Assembly (NCBI RefSeq): GCF_038618305.1
Contig: NZ_CP152017.1
Span: 1,527,501 to 1,591,500 of the forward strand
Direction: 5' to 3'
Origin: Sporosarcina sp. FSL K6-2383
GTDB lineage: Bacteria; Bacillota; Bacilli; Bacillales_A; Planococcaceae
Length of the DNA stretch: 64,000 nt
Below the pieces are notes generated by a model. The model was not told where the DNA came from, did not search any database, and saw only the letters and a list, made by a program, of their open reading frames with translations. Each line of letters opens with the position of its first letter. Within the stretch, counting starts at the first letter, position 1. Position numbers and translations under genes: made by a program. Shown in pieces: positions 46,206-54,856 of this stretch.

Positions 46206-47317
46206 TGAAAATGAAAAAATATAGTGCAGAAACAATGGTCGAGGCTATGAAAAAAGTACGTGCCGATTTTGGTGAGGATGCCATTATTCTTAGTTCAACT
46301 GTTGTCAATTCGAAAGGGTTTCTTGGCTTTTTTAAAAAGAAATCAGTAGAAGTTGTTGCAGGCTTTGATGAACCGGCTCCAAAAATGGAAGAACCGGTTC
46401 TTCCGTTTAGTTCGCCACCTATTGTCAGTGTCGATAAAACTTCAGTGGAATTGAAGAAAGAAATGAACGAAATGAAAAAAATGTTAGAAAATATGCAGCA
46501 ATCAGCCAGTCATTCCCGTCTACCTGATGAGTTGAAGCCATTGTTGATGCATCTTGAAAAGCAGAGCTTATCTTCAAGTCTCATCACACAAATTGGTGAA
46601 GAAATTTATAATCGGATGAAAGCAGAGAAGAAAGATTTCACACATGAAGAGCAACTACTGATGACGAAGCAGTTTTTAGAAAGAGAAATCGGTAACTTGC
46701 CGTTTGGAGGCATCTCCTTCAACAAGAAATTCATAAATGTACTCGGCCCTACTGGTGTTGGGAAAACAACGACTATTGCGAAAATTGCTGCAAGAGCTCT
46801 TTTAGAAAATAAAAAGAAAATCGGATTTATAACAACGGATACTTACCGAATCGCAGCGATTGAACAGCTTCGTACATATGCGAACTTATTGCAAGCACCG
46901 GTAGAGGTAGCCTATAACAGTGAGGATTTCGAAAAAGCAATTGCAAATCTTGCTGACCGTGATGTCATCTTTATTGATACAGCAGGTCGAAACTATAAGG
47001 AAGTAAAATTTGTAGAGGATTTGACAAGGCTCATTGACTTTTCATTAGATATGGAATCGTTCCTCGTCCTTTCTATGACGTCAAAAGAACAAGATATGAA
47101 AATAATTATTGAACAGTTCAATCAGTTTGCGGTCGAAAAGTTTATTTTCACGAAAATGGATGAAACAAGCTCAATTGGACCACTGTTTAATTTGATGAAA
47201 GACTATCAAATTGGCACTGCTTATTATACAGATGGTCAAGAAGTACCTGAGGATATTACAGAAGCGGCCAGCGAAAAGTTGATTTCTTTACTGCTGAAGG
47301 GTGCCTATGATGCGTGA
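46205..47317 (+). CDS. flhF: Flagellar SRP-like GTPase FlhF
   Basis: Third SRP-family GTPase beside Ffh and FtsY; sets the place and number of flagella. 370 residues: basic N-terminal B domain (MKMKKYSAETMVEAMKKV), helical N region, and a G domain with P-loop [16 protein letters not shown] and DTAGRN. The start overlaps the flhA stop (TGATG); ATG 46211 is also possible. Paired with flhG, which activates its GTPase. Confidence 0.95.
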   Translation: MKMKKYSAETMVEAMKKVRADFGEDAIILSSTVVNSKGFLGFFKKKSVEVVAGFDEPAPKMEEPVLPFSSPPIVSVDKTSVELKKEMNEMKKMLENMQQSASHSRLPDELKPLLMHLEKQSLSSSLITQIGEEIYNRMKAEKKDFTHEEQLLMTKQFLEREIGNLPFGGISFNKKFINVLGPTGVGKTTTIAKIAARALLENKKKIGFITTDTYRIAAIEQLRTYANLLQAPVEVAYNSEDFEKAIANLADRDVIFIDTAGRNYKEVKFVEDLTRLIDFSLDMESFLVLSMTSKEQDMKIIIEQFNQFAVEKFIFTKMDETSSIGPLFNLMKDYQIGTAYYTDGQEVPEDITEAASEKLISLLLKGAYDA

Positions 47318-48176
47318 TCAGGCAGAAACACTAAGACTCAGAATGTTAAAGTCCAAAGGGGAGCTTTCCAGATCCATTGCCATCGTTAGTGGAAAAGGCG
47401 GTGTTGGAAAATCCAATTTTTCAACAAATTTCGCCCATGCACTTCTTGCAAAGGGTAAAAGGGTTATTATCGTTGATATGGATATCGGAATGGGCAATAT
47501 TCATATCCTTCTTGGGATGGCGCCACGTTATAGTTTGAAAGATTACTTGCTTGGTCAGGAACAACTGTTTGAAATCATTAACGAGACCCCAGAAGGCCTG
47601 CACTTCATCTCTGGTGGCTCCGGTCTTGAGAATGTATTGGAATGGTCAAAGGATATGTTTGACCTTTTAATTCAGGCCTTTGAGTTTTTACAACAAAGAT
47701 ATGACTTCATTTTATTTGATATGGGAGCAGGAGCGACACAACGTTCGATTGAATTGATTGTTGCAGTCGATGAAATCATCGTCATATCAACGACAGAGCC
47801 AACCTCTATAACAGATGCTTACTCTATGATGAAGTTTATCTGTTTACAAGACCCCGATAAAAAGTTGCATATGGTCAGCAACCGCGTTTCGAGGGATGAA
47901 GAAGAAAATGAAGCTGTCGTCCGACTCCAGTATGCCATGCGAAAGTTTTTGGGGAAGCAGACGACAATTCTTGGTTTTCTTCCGGAAGATCCGGTTGTTC
48001 ATAAGGCAGTTGTTGCACAAAAACCATTTTTACTTCTATTTCCGAGTGCACCTATTTCTAAGCGGATGAAAATCATCGCAGAAAATTTTGTTGGAGCAAG
48101 TTTGGATGAAGTGTCCAAACAAGGAGAAGGATTCCTCGGGAAATTGAGAAGCATATTTACGAAAGGACGTGGATGA
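47307..48176 (+). CDS. flhG: MinD-like ATPase FlhG (YlxH)
   Basis: Flagellar number regulator that stimulates FlhF GTP hydrolysis; 289 residues. The N-terminal activator segment contains DQAETLRLRM; the deviant Walker A is GKGGVGKSN, followed by VDMDIGMGNIHILLG and a C-terminal basic/hydrophobic region that may form the membrane helix (LGKLRSIFTKG). ATG 47307 and 47310 are equally suitable. It overlaps flhF by 11 bases. Confidence 0.95.
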   Translation: MMRDQAETLRLRMLKSKGELSRSIAIVSGKGGVGKSNFSTNFAHALLAKGKRVIIVDMDIGMGNIHILLGMAPRYSLKDYLLGQEQLFEIINETPEGLHFISGGSGLENVLEWSKDMFDLLIQAFEFLQQRYDFILFDMGAGATQRSIELIVAVDEIIVISTTEPTSITDAYSMMKFICLQDPDKKLHMVSNRVSRDEEENEAVVRLQYAMRKFLGKQTTILGFLPEDPVVHKAVVAQKPFLLLFPSAPISKRMKIIAENFVGASLDEVSKQGEGFLGKLRSIFTKGRG

Positions 48177-48177
48177 T

Positions 48178-49314
48178 TTGGGTACAGGCAATCGAAAGAA
48201 AGCGCTTGTTGTGGATGATTCGGCGTTTATGCGTAAGCTTATTTCAGATTTTCTTTCAGGTCATCCCAATATTGAGGTAATCGGAACTGCGCGCAATGGA
48301 AAAGAAGCTGTTGAAAAAGTACAAACATTAAAACCAGATGTTGTCACAATGGATGTTGAGATGCCTATCATGAACGGGCTTGAAGCGCTGAAGGAGATTA
48401 TGGATAAACATCCAGTCCCTATTGTTATGCTTTCCAGTACGACTAAAATAGGTGCAGAAAATACGATTCTTGCTATGGAGTATGGTGCTGTTGACTTTGT
48501 TGCGAAGCCAGGCGGTGCAATTTCCTTAAATCTTCATGAGGTGCAGGGAGAGATAGTAGAAAAAGTCATTGCTGCCTTAGGGGTTCGAATGTCGACACTT
48601 ACACAAAAGATGCCTAGTCAGCGATTGTCGACATCCATTGTACCGAAAGTCGCAAGTAAACCAGTGGAATCGCCCTCATCAGAGAGCTTGTCACGCCCGG
48701 TGACGAGTAGGCCGAAGATTAAGATTTCCAAAATAGGTAAGATGTTTGTTATAATAGGCACATCGACAGGGGGACCACGGGCACTACAAGAAGTTTTAAC
48801 AGGGCTGCCTGCGTCGATTGGCGTTCCAATCCTTATAGTTCAGCATATGCCGCCAGGATTCACAAAATCTCTCGCGGATAGGTTGGATGGTCTTTGCAGC
48901 ATTCATGTGAAAGAAGCAGAAGATGGTGAACTCCTCGAAAATGGAACGGCGTATATTGCGCCAGGGGGAAAGCATCTAAAGATGAAAAAGAGCGGCATGA
49001 ACTATTTTGTTAAGTTGGATGCCGTCGATCCACCTCGTATGGGGCACCGTCCATCCGTTGATGTCCTTCTCGAATCAGCGGCAGAAAACGCGGATGTGAA
49101 CTATCTGACAGTCATTATGACAGGGATGGGCTATGACGGGAAAGTTGGGATGGAAGTGCTACGCCGAAACGGTCGAACAGTGACAATTGCTGAGTCGGCA
49201 AAGACATCTGTCGTTTACGGTATGCCAAAAGCCGTCAAGGAAGCTGGACTTACCGATGAAGTGGTGGACTTGCACAATATATCAGAAACAATTATGGAAA
49301 TCATAAAGTCTTAG
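48178..49314 (+). CDS. cheB: Chemotaxis protein-glutamate methylesterase CheB
   Basis: Removes methyl groups from chemoreceptors to reset adaptation; 378 residues. N-terminal receiver with Asp59 (VVTMDVEMP), a Ser/Pro-rich linker, and the esterase domain with GTSTGGPRALQ (nucleophile Ser), QHMPPGFTKSLA and TGMGYDGKVGM. The start is taken as TTG 48178, 10 bases after AAAGGA; GTG 48169 overlaps the flhG end more. No cheR is present in the window; in B. subtilis it is also elsewhere. Confidence 0.95.
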   Translation: MGTGNRKKALVVDDSAFMRKLISDFLSGHPNIEVIGTARNGKEAVEKVQTLKPDVVTMDVEMPIMNGLEALKEIMDKHPVPIVMLSSTTKIGAENTILAMEYGAVDFVAKPGGAISLNLHEVQGEIVEKVIAALGVRMSTLTQKMPSQRLSTSIVPKVASKPVESPSSESLSRPVTSRPKIKISKIGKMFVIIGTSTGGPRALQEVLTGLPASIGVPILIVQHMPPGFTKSLADRLDGLCSIHVKEAEDGELLENGTAYIAPGGKHLKMKKSGMNYFVKLDAVDPPRMGHRPSVDVLLESAAENADVNYLTVIMTGMGYDGKVGMEVLRRNGRTVTIAESAKTSVVYGMPKAVKEAGLTDEVVDLHNISETIMEIIKS

Positions 49315-49327
49315 AGGGGGCGTCACG

Positions 49328-51370
49328 ATGGATACAAATCAATATTTAGAAATGTTCATTGATGAGAGTAAGGAACATCTTCAATCTTGTAACGAGCATT
49401 TGTTAGAACTGGAGAAAAACCCGCAAGATTTAGCTATTGTTAATGAAATATTCCGATCTGCGCATACGCTAAAAGGAATGTCTGCCACAATGGGCTATGA
49501 AGATATAGCCGACTTAACACATATGATGGAAAATGTTTTGGACGCAATTCGTAACTCGAAAATCCCTGTCACAACTGAAATTTTTGATGTTGTTCTTCAG
49601 GCAGTTGATTATCTGGAAGAGATGGTTATGGACATCGCATCCGGCGGTACAGGTAAAAAAGATGTTCGTGAGCTCGTAGATTCGCTGAATCGTATTGAGG
49701 CGGGCGGTGCAGTCATTACTGCTGCAGTTGTTGAAACAGCGGTAACTGTAACAGAAGAAAAAGTTGCGCTAAGCTATGACGATTATGAAATGACCGTCAT
49801 TAGTCAATCATTTGAGCAAGGCTTTAATGCACTAGAAATAACTGTTGAATTACGGGAGGACTGTGTGCTAAAAGCAGCAAGGGTCTTCATGGTGTTTGGC
49901 ATACTAGAAAAAGTCGGTGAAATTATCAAATCTGAGCCGAAGGTTGAACAACTTGAAAATGAGGAATTTGCTGAAACGTTTACCGTAGCGTTGATCACAA
50001 AAGAATCAGCAGATGTTTTGCGCGAGAAAGTGATGAAGGTATCAGAAGTGGAAGCTGTGACAGTTTCTGCACTAACAAATGATTATCTGCTGAATGGCAA
50101 GCGTGCTAAGGATGATGAGGCATTGAAGGCCATAGAAACCGCTGTCACTGTTCAACAAGGGACTGACGTGGGGAAAGAACCAGCTGATCAAAAAGGAAAA
50201 CGAAATACTGGCGTACAATCGGGGAATAAGACAATTCGTGTCAATATTGATCGTCTCGATATTTTGATGAACCTATTCGAAGAGCTCGTCATTGATCGTG
50301 GAAGGCTCCAATCAATTGCAAGTGAGCTGCAAAATCCAGAATTAAACGAGACAGTTGAACGTATGACAAGGGTATCGGGTGATTTGCAAAGTATCATTTT
50401 GAATATGCGTATGATTCCAGTCGAAACAGTCTTCAATCGTTTCCCGAAAATGGTTCGACAGTTGGCACGCGACTTGGATAAGAAAGTGAATCTTGAAATC
50501 ATTGGCGCTGAAACGGAATTAGACCGTACAGTCATTGATGAAATCGGTGATCCACTCGTTCACTTAATCCGTAATGCACTCGATCATGGAGTGGAGAGTC
50601 CAGCGGAGCGTCTTGCCAAAGGAAAGCCCGAAGAAGGTACAGTTACGCTACGTGCTTATCACTCAGGAAATCATGTATTCATAGAGCTTGAGGATGATGG
50701 ATCCGGCGTAAGCCGTGAGCGTGTTGTTGCTAAAGCGATTGCAAATGGGATTGTTACGGAAGAAATTGCGAAAACAATGACGGATCGTCAAGTAGCAGAA
50801 CTTATTTTAGCATCAGGCTTCTCAACAGCTGAGAAAATTTCAGATGTATCTGGACGTGGAGTTGGTTTGGATGTTGTGAAGAACACGATTGAATCACTTG
50901 GAGGTTATATCTCCATTGAGTCGACAGAAGGGCAAGGTTCTCTCTTCCAAGTTCAACTGCCTTTAACATTGTCTATTATTTCGGTAATGCTAGTAGAGCT
51001 AGAAAAAGAAGTGTATGCAATTCCACTATCGTCCATCATTGAAACGGCAATCATTCAGACATCAGATATTCTAAGTGCACATAATCAAAAAGTTATTGAT
51101 TTCCGTGGTAATATCGTACCATTAGTCTACCTGAAAGAAATTTTCGAGATGCCAGGACATGATGAATCTGAGAGCTTCCAGTCAGTAGTAATCGTCCGTA
51201 AAGGTGAAAAACTAGCGGGATTAGTTGTCGATTCGTTCATCGGTCAACAAGAGATCGTTTTGAAATCCCTTGGTAATTACTTGCAAAGTGTTTTTGCAAT
51301 ATCGGGTGCAACAATTCTTGGAAATGGACAAGTTGCACTGATTGTTGATTGCAACTCATTGATCAAATAG
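49328..51370 (+). CDS. cheA: Chemotaxis histidine kinase CheA
   Basis: Receptor-coupled kinase for CheY and CheB; 680 residues. HPt domain with His46 (RSAHTLKGMSATMGY), a P2-like region, dimerisation domain, ATPase domain with N box LVHLIRNALDHGVE and glycine boxes LEDDGSGVS and VSGRGVGLDVV, then a CheW-like C-terminal domain. GAGGGGGCG precedes ATG 49328. cheW follows after 16 bases. Confidence 0.98.
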   Translation: MDTNQYLEMFIDESKEHLQSCNEHLLELEKNPQDLAIVNEIFRSAHTLKGMSATMGYEDIADLTHMMENVLDAIRNSKIPVTTEIFDVVLQAVDYLEEMVMDIASGGTGKKDVRELVDSLNRIEAGGAVITAAVVETAVTVTEEKVALSYDDYEMTVISQSFEQGFNALEITVELREDCVLKAARVFMVFGILEKVGEIIKSEPKVEQLENEEFAETFTVALITKESADVLREKVMKVSEVEAVTVSALTNDYLLNGKRAKDDEALKAIETAVTVQQGTDVGKEPADQKGKRNTGVQSGNKTIRVNIDRLDILMNLFEELVIDRGRLQSIASELQNPELNETVERMTRVSGDLQSIILNMRMIPVETVFNRFPKMVRQLARDLDKKVNLEIIGAETELDRTVIDEIGDPLVHLIRNALDHGVESPAERLAKGKPEEGTVTLRAYHSGNHVFIELEDDGSGVSRERVVAKAIANGIVTEEIAKTMTDRQVAELILASGFSTAEKISDVSGRGVGLDVVKNTIESLGGYISIESTEGQGSLFQVQLPLTLSIISVMLVELEKEVYAIPLSSIIETAIIQTSDILSAHNQKVIDFRGNIVPLVYLKEIFEMPGHDESESFQSVVIVRKGEKLAGLVVDSFIGQQEIVLKSLGNYLQSVFAISGATILGNGQVALIVDCNSLIK

Positions 51371-51386
51371 GCGGGAGTGAAGAATT

Positions 51387-51854
51387 ATGACTGAGATGCT
51401 TAATCAGGATGAAATGAAAGTTATTGTTTTCGAACTAATGGACAAAGAATATGCAATTAGTGTGGATGTTGTTCAGTCCATCGAGAAGATGCTGTCCATT
51501 TCACGAGTTCCGAAAACCCCGTCTTATGTAAAAGGGGTTCTCAATCTTAGAGGTGTGGTTACGCCAATCGTTGACTTACGCGCGCGGTTCGGTCTCGATA
51601 CGAAAGAGATGGATGAGAGTACAAGAATTATTATTGTCACTTTAGAAGATTATGATGTCGGTCTGATTGTCGATGCAGCAAATGATGTACTCGACATTCC
51701 AGCAGAATCAATCGAACCGCAGCCAGAGGTCGTTGGTTCGATTGAGGTAGACTTTCTTTCAGGAGTAGCTAAAGTTGATAAACGACTGCTAGTCATGTTG
51801 AATTTGGATAAAGTGTTAGAACCAATTAAGAGGGTGACTTCAGATGACCTCTGA
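51387..51854 (+). CDS. cheW: Chemotaxis coupling protein CheW
   Basis: Links receptors to CheA; 155 residues, a single CheW beta-barrel domain with VFELMDKEYAISVDVVQSIE and the conserved VKGVLNLRGVVTPIVDLRAR. Good site GGCGGGAGTG before ATG 51387. It overlaps cheC by 11 bases, so synthesis of the two is probably coupled. Confidence 0.97.
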   Translation: MTEMLNQDEMKVIVFELMDKEYAISVDVVQSIEKMLSISRVPKTPSYVKGVLNLRGVVTPIVDLRARFGLDTKEMDESTRIIIVTLEDYDVGLIVDAANDVLDIPAESIEPQPEVVGSIEVDFLSGVAKVDKRLLVMLNLDKVLEPIKRVTSDDL

Positions 51855-52476
51855 AAACCACATAACGGATATGCATCTTGATGTTCTAAAGGAGATTGGT
51901 AATATCGGTGCGGCACATGCTGCAACGTCATTGTCAGAGCTATTGGATCGCAAAATCGATATGCATGTACCGAATGTGAAGCTCGTATCATTTGATGAAA
52001 TGTTTGATCTTGCAGGCGGGGCGGAAGCGATTGTAGCAGGTATTTTCCTTCGCATTGAGGGAGATTTATCAGGGAGCATGTTTTTCGTTCTGTCCCTAGA
52101 GTCAGCCAATCATTTCATCAGAAGGTTAATAGGTGACGAGACGTTCGATTTCGGAGCCTCTACCCTTCCTGATATAGGTGTGTCTGCTATGCAGGAGCTA
52201 GGTAATATTCTCTCTGGTTCTTATTTGTCTGCTTTATCCGATTTTACGGGTTTGAAAATCTATCCGACGGTACCTTCACTGAGTGTGGATATGGTAGGAG
52301 CCATCGTTAGTTTTGGGCTCATTGAAGTGTCCCATTTTAGCGATGAAGTGATTGTCATTGATACGCAGATTCGTGAAGAAGGAGAAACTGGCAGCACAAG
52401 TATTGATGGACACTTTTTCTTGCTTCCGGATCCTTCATCCTATATCACTATTTTTAAATCACTGGGTGTGATGTGA
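51844..52476 (+). CDS. cheC: CheY-P phosphatase CheC
   Basis: Hydrolyses CheY-P and partners with CheD; 210 residues. Two phosphatase motifs with the Glu and Asn pair are kept: LKEIGNIGAAHAATSLSELL and MQELGNILSGSYLSALSDF. B. subtilis CheC has 209 residues. Together with FliY this gives two CheY-P phosphatases in the operon. Confidence 0.97.
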   Translation: MTSENHITDMHLDVLKEIGNIGAAHAATSLSELLDRKIDMHVPNVKLVSFDEMFDLAGGAEAIVAGIFLRIEGDLSGSMFFVLSLESANHFIRRLIGDETFDFGASTLPDIGVSAMQELGNILSGSYLSALSDFTGLKIYPTVPSLSVDMVGAIVSFGLIEVSHFSDEVIVIDTQIREEGETGSTSIDGHFFLLPDPSSYITIFKSLGVM

Positions 52477-52477
52477 G

Positions 52478-52972
52478 ATGATGGTCTTAAAAGAAGTTGT
52501 TCGAGTTGGTATTGCAGATATGAACGTAGTCAAAGCGCCAATGACAATTCGTACATCTGGGCTCGGTTCTTGTGTTGGAGTCATATTATATGATGAAACG
52601 AAGAAAATAGCAGGGTTGTTACATATTATGCTTCCAGATTCCACTCTAGGTAAATCAAGTCAGCTAAATGCAGCAAAGTTTGCAGATACTGGTATTTACG
52701 CGTTGATGGAAATGCTGAAAGTAGAAGGTGTCAGGCCGATGTCACTTAAGGCGAAAATAGCAGGTGGTGCTCAAATGTTTCAATTCGGCTCAAGTGATAC
52801 GATTCGTATCGGCCCTCGAAATGTGGAAGCGGTAAAAGAGGAATTGAAGCGATTATCCATTCCTATCTTGGCGGAAGATACCGGTGGATCCAGTGGTCGT
52901 ACGATTGAATTTGACCCGGTAACAGCGATTCTCAGTGTACGGACAGTTAACCAAGGAACAAAAGAACTTTAA
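52478..52972 (+). CDS. cheD: Chemoreceptor glutamine deamidase CheD
   Basis: Deamidates receptor glutamines and is modulated by CheC-CheY-P; 164 residues. Catalytic Cys in TSGLGSCVGVILYDE, His in GLLHIMLPDS, and the following GGAQMF block are present. ATG 52478 comes one base after the cheC stop; coupling is likely as the upstream GGGTG site is weak. It is the last gene before the terminator at 53024. Confidence 0.97.
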   Translation: MMVLKEVVRVGIADMNVVKAPMTIRTSGLGSCVGVILYDETKKIAGLLHIMLPDSTLGKSSQLNAAKFADTGIYALMEMLKVEGVRPMSLKAKIAGGAQMFQFGSSDTIRIGPRNVEAVKEELKRLSIPILAEDTGGSSGRTIEFDPVTAILSVRTVNQGTKEL

Positions 52973-53023
52973 GATGTTCAGGTTTTATTGTCTGATTGTG
53001 GGGAGTTCTAGACAAAACAAGTT

Positions 53024-53052
53024 GGCGGCTGATCGGTTCAGTCGCCTTTTTT
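53024..53052 (+). terminator. Rho-independent terminator between cheD and sigD
   Basis: GGCGGCTG (53024-53031) with CAGTCGCC (53039-53046), one G-U pair, seven-base loop, then six T. It would end or reduce transcription from the fla/che promoter before sigD. Confidence 0.88.
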
Positions 53053-53062
53053 CATGCTTATT

Positions 53063-53071
53063 TGCTATAAT
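53063..53071 (+). promoter_or_regulatory. Extended -10 promoter for sigD
   Basis: TGC followed by a perfect TATAAT (53066-53071), an extended -10 element, 40 bases before the sigD start; no good -35 at 16-18 bases upstream. It lies directly downstream of the terminator. Confidence 0.65.
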
Positions 53072-53110
53072 AGTAAGTAACTAGAATCATCTTGGAGAGT
53101 GAGGGATTCG

Positions 53111-53893
53111 ATGTCGAAACAGGATTTGTTGGAGGAAGATACAAGTTGGGACCTGTGGATTCGTAATCGCGATCCTGAGGCGGGGGATATCCTTGTTCAA
53201 AGATATACTCCACTTGTCACTTACCACGTGCAGCGGATTAGCTCAGGATTACCGCGTAATGTTTCACGTGATGATATTATGAGCCTTGGACTTCATGGCT
53301 TATTCGATGCGTTGACAAAATTCGATCCGAGTCGAGATTTGAAATTCGACACATATGCTTCTTTCCGGATTCGCGGTACAATCATTGATGGCTTACGAAA
53401 AGAAGACTGGTTACCGCGTTCCTCAAGAGAAAGATCTAAAAAACTTGAAGAAGAAATTACAAAGCTTGAACAGAAACTACTACGTCATGCAACACCCGAA
53501 GAAATTGCCAGTCATATGGGAATGAGCGTCGATGATGTTTATCAAACCGTTCATGAACATTATTTTTCAAACATCTTATCCATAGATGAAAAAATTAATG
53601 ATGATGACGATGAAGGATTGAAATCATTTGTGATCAAGGATCAGGAGACTAAAACGCCTGAACAACGCATGATGATGACCGAGCTAATTGGTGATTTGGT
53701 GACTAAAATTAATGAATTAAATAAAAATGAACAACTTGTACTGAATCTTTTCTATACAGAAGAAATGACGTTGACGGAAATTGGTGAGATTTTATCCTTA
53801 TCTACTTCACGAATATCTCAAATTCACTCAAAAGCATTATTCAAACTTCGTAAGCTATTAGCATCTGAAATAGTAGATGGAGGGATTTTATGA
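53111..53893 (+). CDS. sigD: Motility sigma factor SigD (FliA)
   Basis: Sigma factor for late flagellar, chemotaxis and autolysin genes; 260 residues. Region 2 includes DALTKFDPSRDLKFDTYASF; region 3 ATPEEIASHMGMSVDDVY; region 4 helix-turn-helix LTEIGEILSLSTSRISQIHS. The start is ATG 53111 (MSKQDLLEED) preceded by GGAGAGTGAGG; GTG 53099 is in frame but lies in that site. Separate terminator and promoter upstream suggest partly independent control from fla/che. The stop overlaps the next gene (ATGA). Confidence 0.97.
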   Translation: MSKQDLLEEDTSWDLWIRNRDPEAGDILVQRYTPLVTYHVQRISSGLPRNVSRDDIMSLGLHGLFDALTKFDPSRDLKFDTYASFRIRGTIIDGLRKEDWLPRSSRERSKKLEEEITKLEQKLLRHATPEEIASHMGMSVDDVYQTVHEHYFSNILSIDEKINDDDDEGLKSFVIKDQETKTPEQRMMMTELIGDLVTKINELNKNEQLVLNLFYTEEMTLTEIGEILSLSTSRISQIHSKALFKLRKLLASEIVDGGIL

Positions 53894-54198
53894 GTTTAAA
53901 AGGGATTGAACTGCAAATTGCGATACCAAAGACCTTTGATGCGGGGAAACTTGCGGAGCAGAAGCATCAGCAGACACAAATGAACCAGGATCAGGCTACC
54001 GTCCGTATGGAACAGCAAATGATTAAAAATAGTGAAACAGTTTTGGAATCAGAGAAATATGCTAAAACGGATGCCGATGCCGATCAGCGTGAAAGAGAAC
54101 GTGCTGAGGAAGAAGAACGGCAACGGCTACAAAAAGAAGAGGAGAGGAAGAACACGGTGCATCCTTACAAAGGCTCATTCGTTGATTTCTCAGGGTAA
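53890..54198 (+). CDS. Uncharacterised small hydrophilic protein between sigD and swrB
   Basis: A 102-residue protein I do not recognise. It has no signal peptide or membrane segment; residues about 20-90 are strongly charged and Gln/Glu/Arg-rich (QRERERAEEEERQRLQKEEE), predicted coiled coil, and the C-terminus ends in the non-charged HPYKGSFVDFSG. It starts inside the sigD stop codon (ATGA), so it is translated with sigD. B. subtilis has no gene here. Context suggests a motility or SigD-linked role, by inference only. Confidence 0.8.
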   Translation: MSLKGIELQIAIPKTFDAGKLAEQKHQQTQMNQDQATVRMEQQMIKNSETVLESEKYAKTDADADQRERERAEEEERQRLQKEEERKNTVHPYKGSFVDFSG

Positions 54199-54203
54199 AT
54201 AAA

Positions 54204-54713
54204 ATGATTGTATGGATAGTTTTAGGTCTATTGTTTATTGTACAAGTCATTAGTTTTTATTTTTTGGCATTGCTGTATACAAAGGTGTCGAAGTTTGACG
54301 ACCTTGAAAAGAAGCAACGTAAACTAATGATTGAAATGGATGATTCAATGGGTGCTTATTTATCGGAATTGAAAGATGAGAATGAACGATTAATTGAACG
54401 ACTTCTCGAGCGTGATAGCAAGCCTCCTGCTAAAAAAGTAGTAAGTAGTGCTTTGAATATCAAACAAGAGCAACAGGCTACAGTAGAACACACTCAACCA
54501 GTGTTACGTGCTAGTAAGCCAACGATACCTGTAAATGTTGCGCTTAAGTCCTATAATGCCGTGACGACGAACCAGCAAGGACCAACTGCCGTAGTGGATG
54601 ATGATCGCACACAAGCCATAAAATTATTTGACGCCGGACAATCCATCGAGGAAATTGCTAAGGCATTAGGTAAAGGCAAAACAGAAGTAGAACTCATTTT
54701 GAAATTCAGATGA
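54204..54713 (+). CDS. swrB: SwrB-like swarming protein (YlxL)
   Basis: In B. subtilis SwrB promotes hook-basal body completion and thereby SigD activity. 169 residues: an N-terminal membrane segment (about 2-24, WIVLGLLFIVQVISFYFLAL), a coiled coil to about 70, a variable linker, and a C-terminal helix-turn-helix-like segment (LFDAGQSIEEIAKALGKGKT). ATG 54204 lies five bases after the preceding stop. Position between sigD and rpsB is that of swrB; sequence conservation outside the N-terminus is low. Confidence 0.8.
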   Translation: MIVWIVLGLLFIVQVISFYFLALLYTKVSKFDDLEKKQRKLMIEMDDSMGAYLSELKDENERLIERLLERDSKPPAKKVVSSALNIKQEQQATVEHTQPVLRASKPTIPVNVALKSYNAVTTNQQGPTAVVDDDRTQAIKLFDAGQSIEEIAKALGKGKTEVELILKFR

Positions 54714-54719
54714 ATGAGG

Positions 54720-54748
54720 TTGCAAACATAAAAGTACTATGGTATATT
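54720..54748 (+). promoter_or_regulatory. Sigma-A promoter for rpsB
   Basis: TTGCAA (54720-54725), 17-base spacer, TATATT (54743-54748), seven bases after the swrB stop. Predicted start near 54755 gives a leader of about 100 nucleotides. Confidence 0.72.
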
Positions 54749-54754
54749 AGCTAG

Positions 54755-54856
54755 TGGTATTACTACACACGTGCATGGACGTTAGAGAAGGTGCCGAAAG
54801 GTCGCTCTACCGGATGAAGCGCACGGAGGAATCTAACCAAACAGGAGGAAAAACAA
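54755..54856 (+). ncRNA. Candidate structured leader of rpsB
   Basis: GTTAGA (54781-54786) pairs with TCTAAC (54832-54837); inside, GTGC (54791-54794) pairs with GCAC (54821-54824), and CCG/CGG pairs are possible in the loop. The closed structure ends just before AGGAGG of rpsB. Leaders that bind their own ribosomal protein are common in Firmicutes; binding by S2 is inference. Confidence 0.45.
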
